Source: Chersky-840 sp963810195
GTDB taxonomy: Bacteria; Actinomycetota; Acidimicrobiia; Acidimicrobiales; UBA8190
Direction: 5' to 3'
DNA: 64,000 nt
NCBI GenBank assembly: GCA_963810195.1
Contig: CAWEMO010000001.1
Location: 124,001-188,000, forward strand
Part shown: piece by piece, positions 53,610-62,801 of the stretch
Layout: each line of letters begins with the position of its first letter
Position numbering within the stretch: the first letter of the stretch is position 1
Program-made: the position numbers and the translations under genes
The notes under the pieces: model-generated
The model's input: the letters and a program-made list of their open reading frames with translations, nothing else
What the model was told of the DNA's origin: nothing
Database searches by the model: none

Positions 53610-54494
53610 TCAGCCGGTCGTGGGCGTCGTCGTGGGCGGGATGCCCAACGTGGTGGCCATGTTGGCCAGCTGGGTGTTCACCGGCGACGCGGCCGCGCTC
53701 ACCGCCTGACTGTTGGCGGAGATGGGTTGGCCGTCGTTGAGGTCGGTGGCGCTCTGCGCGTACGCAGCTCGGTAGCCGCTGAGGGCCTGCTCCAGACTTG
53801 CCACGGCGGGGGACACAGAGGTTGGCCAGGTGGTGCCTTGGAGCTGTTGCGCGAATGCGGAGATCGCGGCCTCGATCTCCTCGACGCTCGTCACCTGCCG
53901 GGACACATCTGCGCTCTTCGCCTGCGTGGCGGCGTTCTCGTCACTGAGCGCGCTCTCGGCACTCTCCTGCTCTGCGGTCAGGCAGGGCTGGTATTGGCCG
54001 GGATCGAGCGCGTCCCCGGTGCATTCGTCTCCCGACTCGTGGAAGCTGTAGCTGGCGGCATCGTTCTGCGCGCGCGCTGCTCTTGCTTCACGATGTCAGC
54101 CGTGGCACCGGCGATGACGACGTTGGGGGACACGAGTGAAGCGTCGTATTGGGAGAGGACGGCCTCGTAGACGTGGGTGACGTGCGAGACCGTGATCGCC
54201 GTCGTCGTCGTGCTCTGGGCGTTTTCCGGGTGTCGACCGTTGCTGAGCGCGGTCGGGGAACAAGACGAACGCGAGCCCGAGGAGGGCGAGGATCCCGACG
54301 ATGATCCAAAAGGTCTTGCGCCGGTTTCTGCTCTGGCGGCTCGGCGGAAAGTAATCCCTGGAGCGCACGTGCGGTCCCTGTCCTGGTTCTGGCGGTCCCT
54401 GTTGCGGTTGTCCCTGTTTCCCTGATCCGGCTGTCCCTGCTCCGGGCCTGTTCCGGGCCGTACCCGTCGGCACTGGCTCCGATGCAGGCACCAC
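53610..54494 (-). CDS. Membrane-anchored protein, unknown family, with two apparent frameshifts
   Basis: About 294 residues after correcting two indels. From GTG 54494: a Gly/Gln/Pro-rich cytoplasmic part, one membrane segment (KTFWIIVGILALLGLAFVLF, about 70-88), then a shift near 54235-54260. The next block TTTTAITVSHVTHVYEAVLS and SPNVVIAGATADIVKQEQRA is in a second frame, and after about 54065-54090 the third continues NDAASYSFHESGDECTGDAL, ECTG and QPCLTAEQE to PPTTTPTTG. The outside domain has two Cys and helical, Ala/Gln-rich sequence. It might be a true pseudogene, but intact coding between shifts favours assembly errors. Confidence 0.6.
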
Positions 54495-54578
54495 AGCCTA
54501 TACGCCGCCCCACGGATTTACGTCTCGGCTCGTGTTGCCGGCCGGCGCCCGAGCTCCCGGGACGCGCCGCGGTTCGCG

Positions 54579-56333
54579 CTAGCGGCTCGCCGCGGCGTCC
54601 GGGAAAGTCTGCAACGGCGACGTGCTCAACCACGACGGATGGTCGGTGTAGGCCTCCACGAGCCAGAGGGCGCCTGGTTGAGGCGCAACGGTCTGCACGG
54701 GCGGGTAAAGCGTCACGGTGTCAGATCCCCCGGCACGCACGACCACGCGTCTGTGGTTCGAAGGGGCCCAGAAACCGTGCGGATTGTCACCGGTGTTGAC
54801 CATGAAGTGAGGCGTGATCGCAGTATCGGTTCGATTGTGGACCGAGACCGTGACGGCATCCACCACTCTGCCGCCGTGCGACAGCGCCACGTTGCGCACG
54901 GTCAGGTCCAACGGCGGTGCCACGAAGGCGAGAACCGAAGCGATCACCACCCCCAACGCCGGTATGCCCACGGCCAGGGCCGGCAGCACCTTGACGCGTG
55001 TTGCCGTGTTGGGCAGCACCGACGCGCTGCGGGAAACGCTACGCACGGAGAGCGCAGCCACGATGGCAGCGGGGAAGAGGTCTGTCAGGTAGCTCGACAG
55101 GCTCCGAGGCGAGAAGAAGAGCGGGATGGGCATGAGCAAGAGCCAGATGCGCTTGAGATGCGAATACCAGACCGCGAAGGCGCACAGCACGGTGACCAGG
55201 GCCAAGGCGCCGGCGACGCTGAGCATCGTGAGGTCGACCCCGCCGGTGATCCCGTGGGTGGCCAAGCTGACAAGTCCCTGACCGTCGGCCACGAGTCCGC
55301 CCACGAAGGGGACGAGCGTGCCGTGGAACCATGCCGCCGGCCCCCATATGACGAACGGGAGGTTCACTGCGCCGAACACCACCAGGACGGTGAGGAGATA
55401 GCGCAGCGCGAGGGGAGCGGCCGGCCTTCGGGCAATCCGGGCTTCGAGGAAGACGCCGGTCACCAACAGTGGCACGCAGAACCATGGGGTCTGCTTGATG
55501 GAACAAGCCAGTCCGAGGGCGATCGGTCCGATCCAGCGGGCCAGGCCCGCCTGACGATCCTGGCCGAACCGGTCCCAGCGCCACGCGGCCAGGATCAGGA
55601 ACGGCACGAACATGGCGTCGGTCTCTCCGGAACTGAACGACCCCAGGAGCGTCGGCGTGAGCACCACGAGCCCTGCCAACCACCGAAACGAGGTGGGCAG
55701 GAGCACGAAGAGCAGCACGGCCGACACCATCCACGCGAGCAGGTCCATCCAGTCGACGACGGCATGATGAAGGCCGAGGGCCATGGCCGGGTAGTCGGCC
55801 AGGAACGATCCGGCCGGGTACGAGAATTGTGAGACGTGGCCCCCGCTGACGGTGTACGTCCAGAAGAGCGCGGGCACCTTGAGCAGCGCAGCCGCCGGGG
55901 CCATCGAGACGACGTAGGGATCGGAACCGTGCAGCAGTGCTCGTGCCGCCACGTGCTCGAAGGCGGCCGAGTCCGTTGTGTAGAACCGACGCGTGTGGAT
56001 CACTATGGCCTGCGGGAACACGACGGTCACCATCACGGCGACGAATGCCAGGCCCTGGAACAGACGGGACCGGGGACTGCGGGTGAACCAGCATGCCGCC
56101 GTCCCGACGAGGCCGCTCACGATCATGAGAGGGGCGAGGGCGACGATGAACGGGGACGACCACCAGAAGCCCCAGACGTCGACGCCCCCGGTGAGCACGG
56201 CCAGCCACACCAGGCTCCAGCCCCCGCGCTCGAGCATGTTGAGGCTGCGGGTGTCGGGCGCCGGGGGCGGTGTGGTGGTGACGTCCAGTCCGGGGAGCTG
56301 CTCCCCTGGGGTGCTCTCGCGGCTGGTTAGCAC
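54579..56333 (-). CDS. GT-C-like polytopic membrane protein
   Basis: 584 residues, about twelve membrane segments (residues 35-470) and a C-terminal outside beta-like domain (about 480-584). The first outer loop holds IHTRRFYTTDSAAFEHVAAR and LLHGSDPYV with acidic residues, and later SSGETDAMFVPFLILAAWRW and SIKQTPWFCVPLLV. This resembles DUF2029/GT87-type mannosyltransferases using polyprenol sugars. The substrate is unknown. ATG 56333; divergent from another large membrane protein, with a repeat array between them. Confidence 0.68.
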   Translation of the reverse strand: MLTSRESTPGEQLPGLDVTTTPPPAPDTRSLNMLERGGWSLVWLAVLTGGVDVWGFWWSSPFIVALAPLMIVSGLVGTAACWFTRSPRSRLFQGLAFVAVMVTVVFPQAIVIHTRRFYTTDSAAFEHVAARALLHGSDPYVVSMAPAAALLKVPALFWTYTVSGGHVSQFSYPAGSFLADYPAMALGLHHAVVDWMDLLAWMVSAVLLFVLLPTSFRWLAGLVVLTPTLLGSFSSGETDAMFVPFLILAAWRWDRFGQDRQAGLARWIGPIALGLACSIKQTPWFCVPLLVTGVFLEARIARRPAAPLALRYLLTVLVVFGAVNLPFVIWGPAAWFHGTLVPFVGGLVADGQGLVSLATHGITGGVDLTMLSVAGALALVTVLCAFAVWYSHLKRIWLLLMPIPLFFSPRSLSSYLTDLFPAAIVAALSVRSVSRSASVLPNTATRVKVLPALAVGIPALGVVIASVLAFVAPPLDLTVRNVALSHGGRVVDAVTVSVHNRTDTAITPHFMVNTGDNPHGFWAPSNHRRVVVRAGGSDTVTLYPPVQTVAPQPGALWLVEAYTDHPSWLSTSPLQTFPDAAASR

Positions 56334-56444
56334 CCGCTAAGTATGTCGATCCCTGGGTGGACAGGCATTCACGGGCGTGGGAAGAGACGATTTCGCCGAT
56401 GATTCGACACCTGAGGGCCTCGGGCCCGGGCCCGGTGCGCGGCG

Positions 56445-56560
56445 GGCGACGGTGTGGAGGAGTCGCCCGCGGGGCGACGGTGTGGAGGAGTCGCCCGCGG
56501 GGCGACGGTGTGGAGGAGTCGCCCGCGGCGGGCGACCATGGGGAGCAGTCGCTACCGTGG
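56445..56560. repeat. 28-bp tandem hairpin array, three perfect plus one degenerate copy
   Basis: The unit (starting GGCGACGGTGTGG, ending GTCGCCCGCGG) is repeated exactly at 56445-56472, 56473-56500 and 56501-56528, with a diverged copy at 56531-56560. Each unit carries GGCGAC...GTCGCC inverted arms with an 11-nt loop. It lies between two divergent membrane-protein genes. Confidence 0.9.
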
Positions 56561-56592
56561 CGACATGACGCGTCGCCCCGGCGGTCCTGCCG

Positions 56593-58269
56593 GTGCCGAA
56601 GATCATCCCTGAGGTGACGTCGACTGAGATCAGGGCCTCGTCACCTCCGCCCCCGATCCGTTCCCCGGACGGGGGGGAGGATCGACGTTTCGCTCGGGTC
56701 GTGATCGTGGTGGTCGGCCTTGCGGCCTTCACGGCGCTGGTCGCGCTCCTCTACACCGTCTCTGTGCACAACGTCGTCGGGGATTCCGACGGTGCGACGG
56801 TGGTCCTCGAAGGCCAGTCGATGGCCGGCGGCAACGTCATGCTCCATGGTTGGGCACTTTCCCTGGACTCGTTCTGGACGGTCGACGCGCCCGTGTACAT
56901 GCTCGTCGAATTGGTCACGGGAATGCGCGGACTTCTGCTGCAGCTGGTCCCGGCCGTGATTGCCGCCTCGGTGATCGTCGTCGGCGCCTGGCTGGCTCGC
57001 GACGGCCGACGGGGAATGGCGGGCTTCGTCGGCGCCGCCACGGTCGTCGCCCTGCTCGGTCTTCCCAGCTACGGCCTGTCGCTGTTCCTCCTCCGGGGCC
57101 CGCTCCACGTCGGGACCGCGTTGTGGTGTCTCATCGCCTTCGCCGGGCTCCGTTCGGGGCGGGTGGGATGGGGTTGGGTCGTCGCCGTCGTCTTCTTCGC
57201 TGCGGGTGCTCTCGGGGATTTCCAGATGATGGCCTTGGGTGTCGCTCCTGCGTGCGCAGCGGGAGTCGTTGCCGCGTTTCGCACCCGGAGCTGGCGATCC
57301 GGTTTGCCCGCCGCGAGCGCGGCCGTCGTCAGTGTGATCGTCACGTGGGTCGTTCGGGCGCTTGCCACCGCGGTGGGGACGTTTTCGGTCGCCACCAGCC
57401 ATCCGAGGTCCTCGGCGCCCGAGATGTTGAGAAACGTGGGGCGCGTCGCCACCTGGGGTGCGGACATGCTCGGTGTCGGCAATGCCGGTTTCACGAGTGG
57501 TGGCGTGCCGGGACTGCTTCAAGCCGTGCACGTCGTGGGTCTGCTCGCCGTCGTGGCGGGCATCGTCGTGGCAGCCCGGTCCATCGTGCTCGGAGTCGTC
57601 CACGGGTCCTCTTCCTCGGACGCGTCGGCGAGGGACTGGCGCCTCGACGACCTACTCGTCATGGCGTTGGTGGCCGACATCGTCGTGTTCGTCGTGCTGA
57701 CCAGTAGCGACGATCCCCAGTTCATGCGATACCTGACCGCGGCTGTCATCTTCGGCACCGTTCTGGCCGGAAGGATGATGGGTCGGCTCGCCCACGCCGC
57801 CTCTGCGCGCCGGAGGCGAGTCGGGCGACCCGTGCTTCTCGCCGTGGCGGCCGCCCTGGTGGCCGCGCTCGGGTTCAACGTCACAGCTCCGCAGCCCACG
57901 GCCCCCTTTGCACAGCTCGGGCAGTTCCTCGAGGCCCATCACCTCGACCACGGCTTGGGTGACTACTGGAGCGCCTCGGTGACCACGGTGAGCACCCGGG
58001 ACTCGGTCATGGTCCGTCCCGTGGTCACGACCCCCAAGGGCAGGGTCGTGCGCTATCAACGACAGTCGACCTCGAGTTGGTACGCGGACCGGTCTTTCCA
58101 ATTCCTGGTGTTCGACACCGCACGACCGTGGGGGGGTGTCGACTCCGCCACCGCATCCGCGACATTCGGGCCTGTAGCCCGCACGTATGTCGTCGGCACC
58201 TACCGGGTCCTGGTCTGGTCCCACCCTGTGAGGGTGTCGCCGATCGGGTTCTCTCCCGTCCCCCAATAG
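56593..58269 (+). CDS. Polytopic membrane protein, unknown (GT-C-like)
   Basis: 558 residues from GTG 56593. A Pro-rich N-terminus, a first membrane segment (VVIVVVGLAAFTALVALLYT), an outer loop with VVLEGQSMAGGNVMLHGWAL and LDSFWTVDAPVYMLVELVTG, then about nine segments and a C-terminal outside domain of about 140 residues. The loop acidic residues fit GT-C enzymes, but I do not recognise the exact family. Divergent from the 54579-56333 gene and separated by the 28-bp array. Confidence 0.6.
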   Translation: MPKIIPEVTSTEIRASSPPPPIRSPDGGEDRRFARVVIVVVGLAAFTALVALLYTVSVHNVVGDSDGATVVLEGQSMAGGNVMLHGWALSLDSFWTVDAPVYMLVELVTGMRGLLLQLVPAVIAASVIVVGAWLARDGRRGMAGFVGAATVVALLGLPSYGLSLFLLRGPLHVGTALWCLIAFAGLRSGRVGWGWVVAVVFFAAGALGDFQMMALGVAPACAAGVVAAFRTRSWRSGLPAASAAVVSVIVTWVVRALATAVGTFSVATSHPRSSAPEMLRNVGRVATWGADMLGVGNAGFTSGGVPGLLQAVHVVGLLAVVAGIVVAARSIVLGVVHGSSSSDASARDWRLDDLLVMALVADIVVFVVLTSSDDPQFMRYLTAAVIFGTVLAGRMMGRLAHAASARRRRVGRPVLLAVAAALVAALGFNVTAPQPTAPFAQLGQFLEAHHLDHGLGDYWSASVTTVSTRDSVMVRPVVTTPKGRVVRYQRQSTSSWYADRSFQFLVFDTARPWGGVDSATASATFGPVARTYVVGTYRVLVWSHPVRVSPIGFSPVPQ

Positions 58270-58380
58270 GGCCCGAGGGGGCACAGCCCGGCCGGCTCGT
58301 GCTTCGCGCCCCCCACAGACACTCCACAGATACCTCATACGTACTTCAAAGCACAGCGCGTTCGAATCGAGTCACGGAGT

Positions 58381-58393
58381 TGTCGAGACGACA
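58381..58393. promoter_or_regulatory. Palindrome upstream of whiB
   Basis: TGTCG-AGA-CGACA, 23 bp before the ATG; a possible operator. No clear -35/-10 pair seen. Confidence 0.3.
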
Positions 58394-58415
58394 CGGCGTT
58401 GTACGGGGAGCACGG

Positions 58416-58733
58416 ATGGACACCGAGTGGATGAGTCGAAGCAGATGCAAAGACATGGACCCCGGGTTGTTCTTCCCCAGCGACGGGATGGGGGTGCTGG
58501 CTGCGCAACGGATCTGCGCCCAATGCGCGGTTGCGCTCCCGTGCCTGAAGTACGCGCTGGCCAATCGGATCGGCGAGGGCGTGTGGGGTGGCGCATCAGA
58601 GCGTCAGCGACAGCGTCTCCTCCGACAGGGGCTTCCCTCTGATCTCGGCACCGAGACGAAGGACCACGAGCCCCCCGACCGGTCTCGCCCCAGCGCTCCT
58701 CTGGGTGCGCTCGCCGCCGCCGGTCACCGCTGA
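58416..58733 (+). CDS. WhiB-family iron-sulfur regulator
   Basis: 105 residues. Four Cys bind a 4Fe-4S cluster: SRCKDMDPGLFFPSDG (Cys 11), RICAQCAVALPC (CxxC and final Cys). The family turn GVWGG follows, then the basic ERQRQRLLRQ. The C-terminus has no AT-hook, unlike WhiB7. WhiB proteins bind the primary sigma factor and are confined to Actinobacteria and their phages, so this fixes the phylum. GGGGAG lies 7 nt before ATG 58416. A 13-bp palindrome TGTCGAGACGACA (58381-58393) is just upstream. Confidence 0.95.
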   Translation: MDTEWMSRSRCKDMDPGLFFPSDGMGVLAAQRICAQCAVALPCLKYALANRIGEGVWGGASERQRQRLLRQGLPSDLGTETKDHEPPDRSRPSAPLGALAAAGHR

Positions 58734-58764
58734 CTCCTGCCCCTGCCAGGCCACAGGGAGCCAA

Positions 58765-58779
58765 CCGCCGTATCGGCGG
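58765..58779. terminator. Short GC hairpin after whiB
   Basis: CCGCCG-TAT-CGGCGG with a 3-nt loop, 30 bp after the whiB stop; no T-tract. Confidence 0.3.
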
Positions 58780-58907
58780 CGGGCAGTCCGTCGGCAGCGG
58801 GGAGTGCGGTCAGAAGGCTCGCGGCCTCTCGGTCGTCGCGGGTTTCTCATTCATCGTGATGCCGTGTCGTGTCCACGGACCTGGACGGCTGTCGGAGGGG
58901 GGAGCAG

Positions 58908-59123
58908 ATGCAGTTGCACACGGAGACGATCACCGGGGAGATTCCCAACGACCACGAGCGCCCTCCTCGGAAGTTCGCTCAAGGCAGGGTGTGCGCGGAA
59001 CCGGATTGCAGCACGCGCCTGTCGGTCTACAACGAGAGCGAGCACTGCGCGCTCCACAAGGTGGCGGTGGCACCGCGGGTTCGCGGCAGAAAGGTCGGTT
59101 GGCGCCGCGAACAACGGGTGTAG
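58908..59123 (+). CDS. Small Cys/His-rich protein
   Basis: 71 residues from ATG 58908, preceded by GGAGGGGGGAGCAG. An acidic N-terminus, then RVCAEPDCSTRLSVYNESEH and CALHK: Cys-x4-Cys ... Cys-x2-His, a compact zinc-finger-like pattern seen in small actinobacterial proteins. The C-terminus is basic (RGRKVGWRREQRV), suggesting nucleic-acid contact. Function unknown. It follows whiB by 175 bp. Confidence 0.72.
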   Translation: MQLHTETITGEIPNDHERPPRKFAQGRVCAEPDCSTRLSVYNESEHCALHKVAVAPRVRGRKVGWRREQRV

Positions 59124-59241
59124 CAGTCGCCAAGCCACCAGAGGCTTGCATCCGGGAACCGGCGCGTGCATCCTTTGCCTGGCCTCGTAACTGGATCTCC
59201 CGGAGCGCACCGTGCCTCTGAGGCAGCGTCGGAGGTGAGCG

Positions 59242-59943
59242 ATGGTCGACGTGAACGTTCCCACCCACGGCGAGATACCCGCCTACCTGGCCACTCCGCC
59301 GAACCCGGGCCCCTGGCCTGGTGTCGTGGTCATCCACGATGCGCTGGGCATGAGCCAAGACGTCCGGAACCAGGCCAACTGGTTGGCAGGCGAGGGGTAC
59401 CTGGCCGTCGCGCCGGACCTGTTCCACTGGGGCAAGAAGATGGTCTGCCTGCGGTCGATCTTCGGTGACCTGCGGGCCCGCAAGGGGAGGGCGTTCGACG
59501 ACGTCGAAGCGGTGCGCACGTGGCTGGCCGAGCGCGACGACTGCACGGGTCGGATCGGCGTCATCGGCTACTGCATGGGTGGTGGCTTCGCCCTGCTGCT
59601 CGCCCCGGGGCACGGATTCTCGGTGTCGAGCGTCAACTACGGACAGGTCCCGAAAGACGCCGAGAGCTTCCTGTCCGGAGCATGCCCGATCGTCGGCAGT
59701 TTCGGCGCCAAGGATCGCACGCTGCGTGGTGCCGCCGACAAGCTGGAGCAGGCGCTCACCGCCAATGGCGTGGACCACGACGTGAAGGAGTATCCCGAGG
59801 CGGGGCATTCCTTCCTCAACGACCACGACAGTGCCCTGTTCGCGGTGATGGGGAAGCTCATGGGTGGCGGGTACCACGACCCGTCGGCGTTGGACGCCCG
59901 CAGGCGTATCGTCTCGTTCTTCGACACCCACCTGAAGTCCTAG
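59242..59943 (+). CDS. Dienelactone hydrolase family protein
   Basis: 233 residues. Alpha/beta-hydrolase with Cys nucleophile in GVIGYCMGGGFALLL (about residue 113), Asp in FGAKDRTLR and His in YPEAGHSFLNDH. The N-terminal strand GVVVIHDALGMSQDVRNQAN matches DLH. The class opens dienelactones in chlorocatechol breakdown or acts on other lactones. CGGAGGTGAGCG precedes the ATG. There is no catechol pathway around it. Confidence 0.9.
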   Translation: MVDVNVPTHGEIPAYLATPPNPGPWPGVVVIHDALGMSQDVRNQANWLAGEGYLAVAPDLFHWGKKMVCLRSIFGDLRARKGRAFDDVEAVRTWLAERDDCTGRIGVIGYCMGGGFALLLAPGHGFSVSSVNYGQVPKDAESFLSGACPIVGSFGAKDRTLRGAADKLEQALTANGVDHDVKEYPEAGHSFLNDHDSALFAVMGKLMGGGYHDPSALDARRRIVSFFDTHLKS

Positions 59944-60015
59944 GGCCCAGCGGGACGGTCCACCCCGGGACGGCGCCGCCGGGGCGACGGGCCATTGGCG
60001 CAGTACGGTTCGGCC

Positions 60016-60363
60016 ATGTTCGTCGTCTCGCGCCAGCGCTTCGAGGAGCTCGTCGCCGATGCGCTCGATTCGCTTCCCCCTGAGCTCGGCGCCGAGATGG
60101 AGAACGTCGCCGTGCTGGTCGAGGGCCGGGCTGTGGGACGTCCGCTGTTCGGGCTCTACCAGGGCATCCCATTGACCAAGCGAGGCCCCCAGAGCTACAG
60201 CGGGGCGATGCCCGACCGCATCACCCTCTACCAGGACGAGATCTGCGGGGCTTGCTCGACCGAAGCGGATGTCGTCGCCCTGGTGCGCAAGACCGTGATC
60301 CACGAGGTCGCCCATCACTTCGGCATCGGCGACCCTCGCCTCGAGGAACTGGGGTGGGCATGA
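60016..60363 (+). CDS. Minimal zincin metallopeptidase-like protein
   Basis: 115 residues. The short zincin family with VIHEVAHHFGIGDPRLEELG (HExxH, plus the Asp that acts as third ligand) at the C-terminus and an N-terminal part FEELVADALDSLPPELGAEM and ITLYQDEICGACS. Small proteins of this kind are widespread in Actinobacteria, but their peptide substrate is unknown. ATG 60016 is used; an in-frame upstream GTG/TTG at 59995 would add seven residues. Confidence 0.85.
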   Translation: MFVVSRQRFEELVADALDSLPPELGAEMENVAVLVEGRAVGRPLFGLYQGIPLTKRGPQSYSGAMPDRITLYQDEICGACSTEADVVALVRKTVIHEVAHHFGIGDPRLEELGWA

Positions 60364-60393
60364 CCCGTACGGGCCCCCGTTCGGGTTGGGGAA

Positions 60394-62160
60394 TCAGGCG
60401 GCGAGGTCGGACTCCTCGAGCGAGCCGTAGCGGACGATCGGCTCGAACAGGTCGAGGACCGAGCGATCGGGGTCGGTGATCCCCCGCAGTGCGGGGGTGG
60501 CCAGGCGCCGTGCCACGAAGCGCCGGGCCACCGCCGCTTTGCGGGCGTCGCCGTCGCGGTCGAGGGCCCAGGCCGCTTCCTCGACGAGCAGCGCACCCTC
60601 CACGGTGTCCGCGAGGAGCTCGGCGAAGCGCCGGCTGTGGAGCAGCGCCATGTCGTCGGGTGCACCTTCGAGGTAGGCGACCGCCATCCGCGTGTCGCTC
60701 AGCGATGCGGCCACCGTGTCCAGCGCGCCGGCGAGCACCTTGTGGCCCGAGCCTGTCTCGAGCGCCTGCTCCGCTCGTGCCAGCAGGGCGAGGTGCGCCC
60801 GCTCGCCCCGCATGGCCCGGCGGACGTCGATGCACAAGATGTTCTCCGCACCTTCCCAGATGGTGTGGCACTGGGCGTCCCGCAGCTGGCGCGCCATGGG
60901 CCAGTCCTCCATGTACCCGTTGCCGCCCAGGACCTCGAGGCCCGTGGACGCCGCCCACAGTGCCATTCGCGTGCAACGCATCTTGGCCAGGGGGACGAGG
61001 ATGCGCCGCACCAGCCGCCCGGATTCGGCGTCTTGGGCGCCGCGGGTCGCCGCCGCGCACTCGTAGGTGGCTGCCATGCCCGCCTCGAGGTCGACGAGCA
61101 TGTCGACGAGCGTCTCTCGTACAAGTGGGTAACTGTCGATGCGGTTCCCGAATTGCGAGCGCCGCGCCGCGTAGATGGCCGCCTCGAGGAACGAACGGCG
61201 ATGGATGCCCAGCCCCATGAGCGCCACGCCGAACCGGCTCCCGTTGACCATCTCCATCATCCTGTTGATGCCTCGGCCGTCGCGTGCCGCGTCGGTGACG
61301 TCACGGGCGTCGAGCGCCCCCGCCCCCCCCGCCAGCCACGCCCGGGCGCCATCGAGCTCCACTTCGCCGGTGGGCACCCCGACCGTCCCGAGCTTGGGCT
61401 TGAGGCGCTTGATCCTGAAGCCGTTGGCGGTCCCGTCGGGAAGGATGCGAGGGACGATGTAGGTGGCGAGGCCCCGGCTCCCCGCCGGGGCGCCATCGGG
61501 GCGCGCCAGGACGATGAACACCTCGGCGTCGACGTTGGAACAGAAGTGCTTCTCACCCGAAAGCAGCCACTCGTCGCCGTCCTGCACGGCGCGGGTGGTG
61601 TTGGCGCCGACGTCGCTCCCGCCCTGGCGCTCGGTCAGGAACATCCCGCCTTCCCAAGCGGCGTCGGGGTCGAGGTTGCGCAGCCGCCCGAGCAGGTCGT
61701 CCCGGGCGGCGGCGGGGGCGTAGCGCTCCACGATGTCCGCAGCACCCGACGTCATGCCGAGGCCGCAGTAGATCGCGGTCTCGGCCTGCGACACGAGGTA
61801 CGACACCGAGGCGGTCACGACTCCGGGGACCGGGCGGCCTGCCAGTGCCTCCAGGCTGACGAACCCGTTGCGCACCAGGTCCGCCTTGTTCTTGGTCCAG
61901 TTCGGATGGTGGACGACCTCGTCGACCTCCTCACCCCAGCGGTCGTAGCGGCGCAGGACCGGCCCGTGCTTGTCGGTCACCTCGGCCCGGGGCGCGATGA
62001 CCTTGCCCACCAGGGCGCCGAATCGGCCCACGTGCTCCTCGGCGAGCGAGCGCTCGTCGGGGTCGGGGAGGTGCCGGTCCAACAGGGCACGGAGGTTGGG
62101 GTCGAGGGAGTACCAGTCCAATCCGGCGGCCTGGTCGAATTCCGCGTAGTCGGGGAGCAT
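60394..62160 (-). CDS. Acyl-CoA dehydrogenase, AidB-like
   Basis: 588 residues, larger than the usual 380-400, as in AidB and related DNA-alkylation-response flavoproteins. FAD contacts in LTERQGGSDVGANTTRAV and GEKHFCSNVDAEVFIVLARP; RGINRMMEMVNGSRFGVALM; GLEVLGGNGYMEDWPMARQL; catalytic-region CHTIWEGAENILCIDVRRAM. It may oxidise acyl-CoA or act as a detoxifier. ATG 62160. Divergent from a MarR regulator, which likely controls it. Confidence 0.9.
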   Translation of the reverse strand: MLPDYAEFDQAAGLDWYSLDPNLRALLDRHLPDPDERSLAEEHVGRFGALVGKVIAPRAEVTDKHGPVLRRYDRWGEEVDEVVHHPNWTKNKADLVRNGFVSLEALAGRPVPGVVTASVSYLVSQAETAIYCGLGMTSGAADIVERYAPAAARDDLLGRLRNLDPDAAWEGGMFLTERQGGSDVGANTTRAVQDGDEWLLSGEKHFCSNVDAEVFIVLARPDGAPAGSRGLATYIVPRILPDGTANGFRIKRLKPKLGTVGVPTGEVELDGARAWLAGGAGALDARDVTDAARDGRGINRMMEMVNGSRFGVALMGLGIHRRSFLEAAIYAARRSQFGNRIDSYPLVRETLVDMLVDLEAGMAATYECAAATRGAQDAESGRLVRRILVPLAKMRCTRMALWAASTGLEVLGGNGYMEDWPMARQLRDAQCHTIWEGAENILCIDVRRAMRGERAHLALLARAEQALETGSGHKVLAGALDTVAASLSDTRMAVAYLEGAPDDMALLHSRRFAELLADTVEGALLVEEAAWALDRDGDARKAAVARRFVARRLATPALRGITDPDRSVLDLFEPIVRYGSLEESDLAA

Positions 62161-62214
62161 CCTCCGATGCTACGGCGGCGCGAGGGCCAACCTCCCCGAG
62201 GGGCGGCCCGGCAC

Positions 62215-62239
62215 ATTCCTTAGGAAAACTAATTAGAAT
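62215..62239. promoter_or_regulatory. AT-rich imperfect inverted repeat between acyl-CoA dehydrogenase and MarR genes
   Basis: ATTC (62215-62218) ... GAAT (62236-62239) flank CTAATTAG (62229-62236), an 8-bp palindrome that abuts the MarR ATG at 62238. Strongly AT-rich for this genome; typical MarR autoregulatory site. TAGAAT (62234-62239) could also be a -10, which would move the start to GTG 62289. Confidence 0.45.
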
Positions 62240-62801
62240 GGCGAACAATGACCGCGATCGCCGACGACACGCCGGAGCCGAGCCACCTGTGACCAACGGA
62301 TCCGGTGTGGAAGTCCACTCCGAGCCCGGCAGTGGACCCCGCGCCGACCCTGGCGTGGGCTCGGCCCGGTCCGGCTCCGAGGGCTCGGATGCCGAGATGG
62401 CGGCGCGGTTGCGGCTGGCCATCCTGCGCATGTCGCGCCGGCTCCGGCAACAGGTGGCAGGCGGCGTGACCTCGTCGCAGGTCTCCGCCTTGGCGACCGT
62501 GGAGCGCCTGGGCACTCCCACCCTCGGGGAGCTCGCCTCTTCGGAGCAGGTGCAGCCTCCGAGCATGACCAAGATCGTGGTCGGGCTCGAGGCCGCCGGG
62601 CTCGTGGTGCGCCAGGAGAGCGAAACCGACCGGCGAATCGTGCGGGTGAAGCTCACCGCCGAAGGGCGGCGCACGCTGGCCCGCAGCCGCTCGCTGCGCA
62701 ACGCCTACCTCGTCCGGCGCCTCCGGCAGCTGTCCGCCGACGAACGGACCGGGCTCGGTGACGTCGTTCGTCTGCTCGAGCATCTGGTGGACCGTCCATG
62801 A
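62238..62801 (+). CDS. MarR-family regulator
   Basis: 187 residues from ATG 62238, with a long low-complexity N-terminus; GTG 62289 would give a 170-residue form. Winged helix: TSSQVSALATVERLGTPTLG, EQVQPPSMTKIVVGLEAAGL and the wing RQESETDRRIVRVKLTAEGR. The stop overlaps the MFS start (ATGA, 62798-62801), so regulator and transporter are co-translated. It probably represses the MFS gene and the divergent dehydrogenase via the AT-rich repeat. Confidence 0.9.
   Translation: MANNDRDRRRHAGAEPPVTNGSGVEVHSEPGSGPRADPGVGSARSGSEGSDAEMAARLRLAILRMSRRLRQQVAGGVTSSQVSALATVERLGTPTLGELASSEQVQPPSMTKIVVGLEAAGLVVRQESETDRRIVRVKLTAEGRRTLARSRSLRNAYLVRRLRQLSADERTGLGDVVRLLEHLVDRP

Noticed and set aside
56445..56560. 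CRISPR array
   Set aside because: Units are contiguous with no spacers, and no cas genes are in the window.
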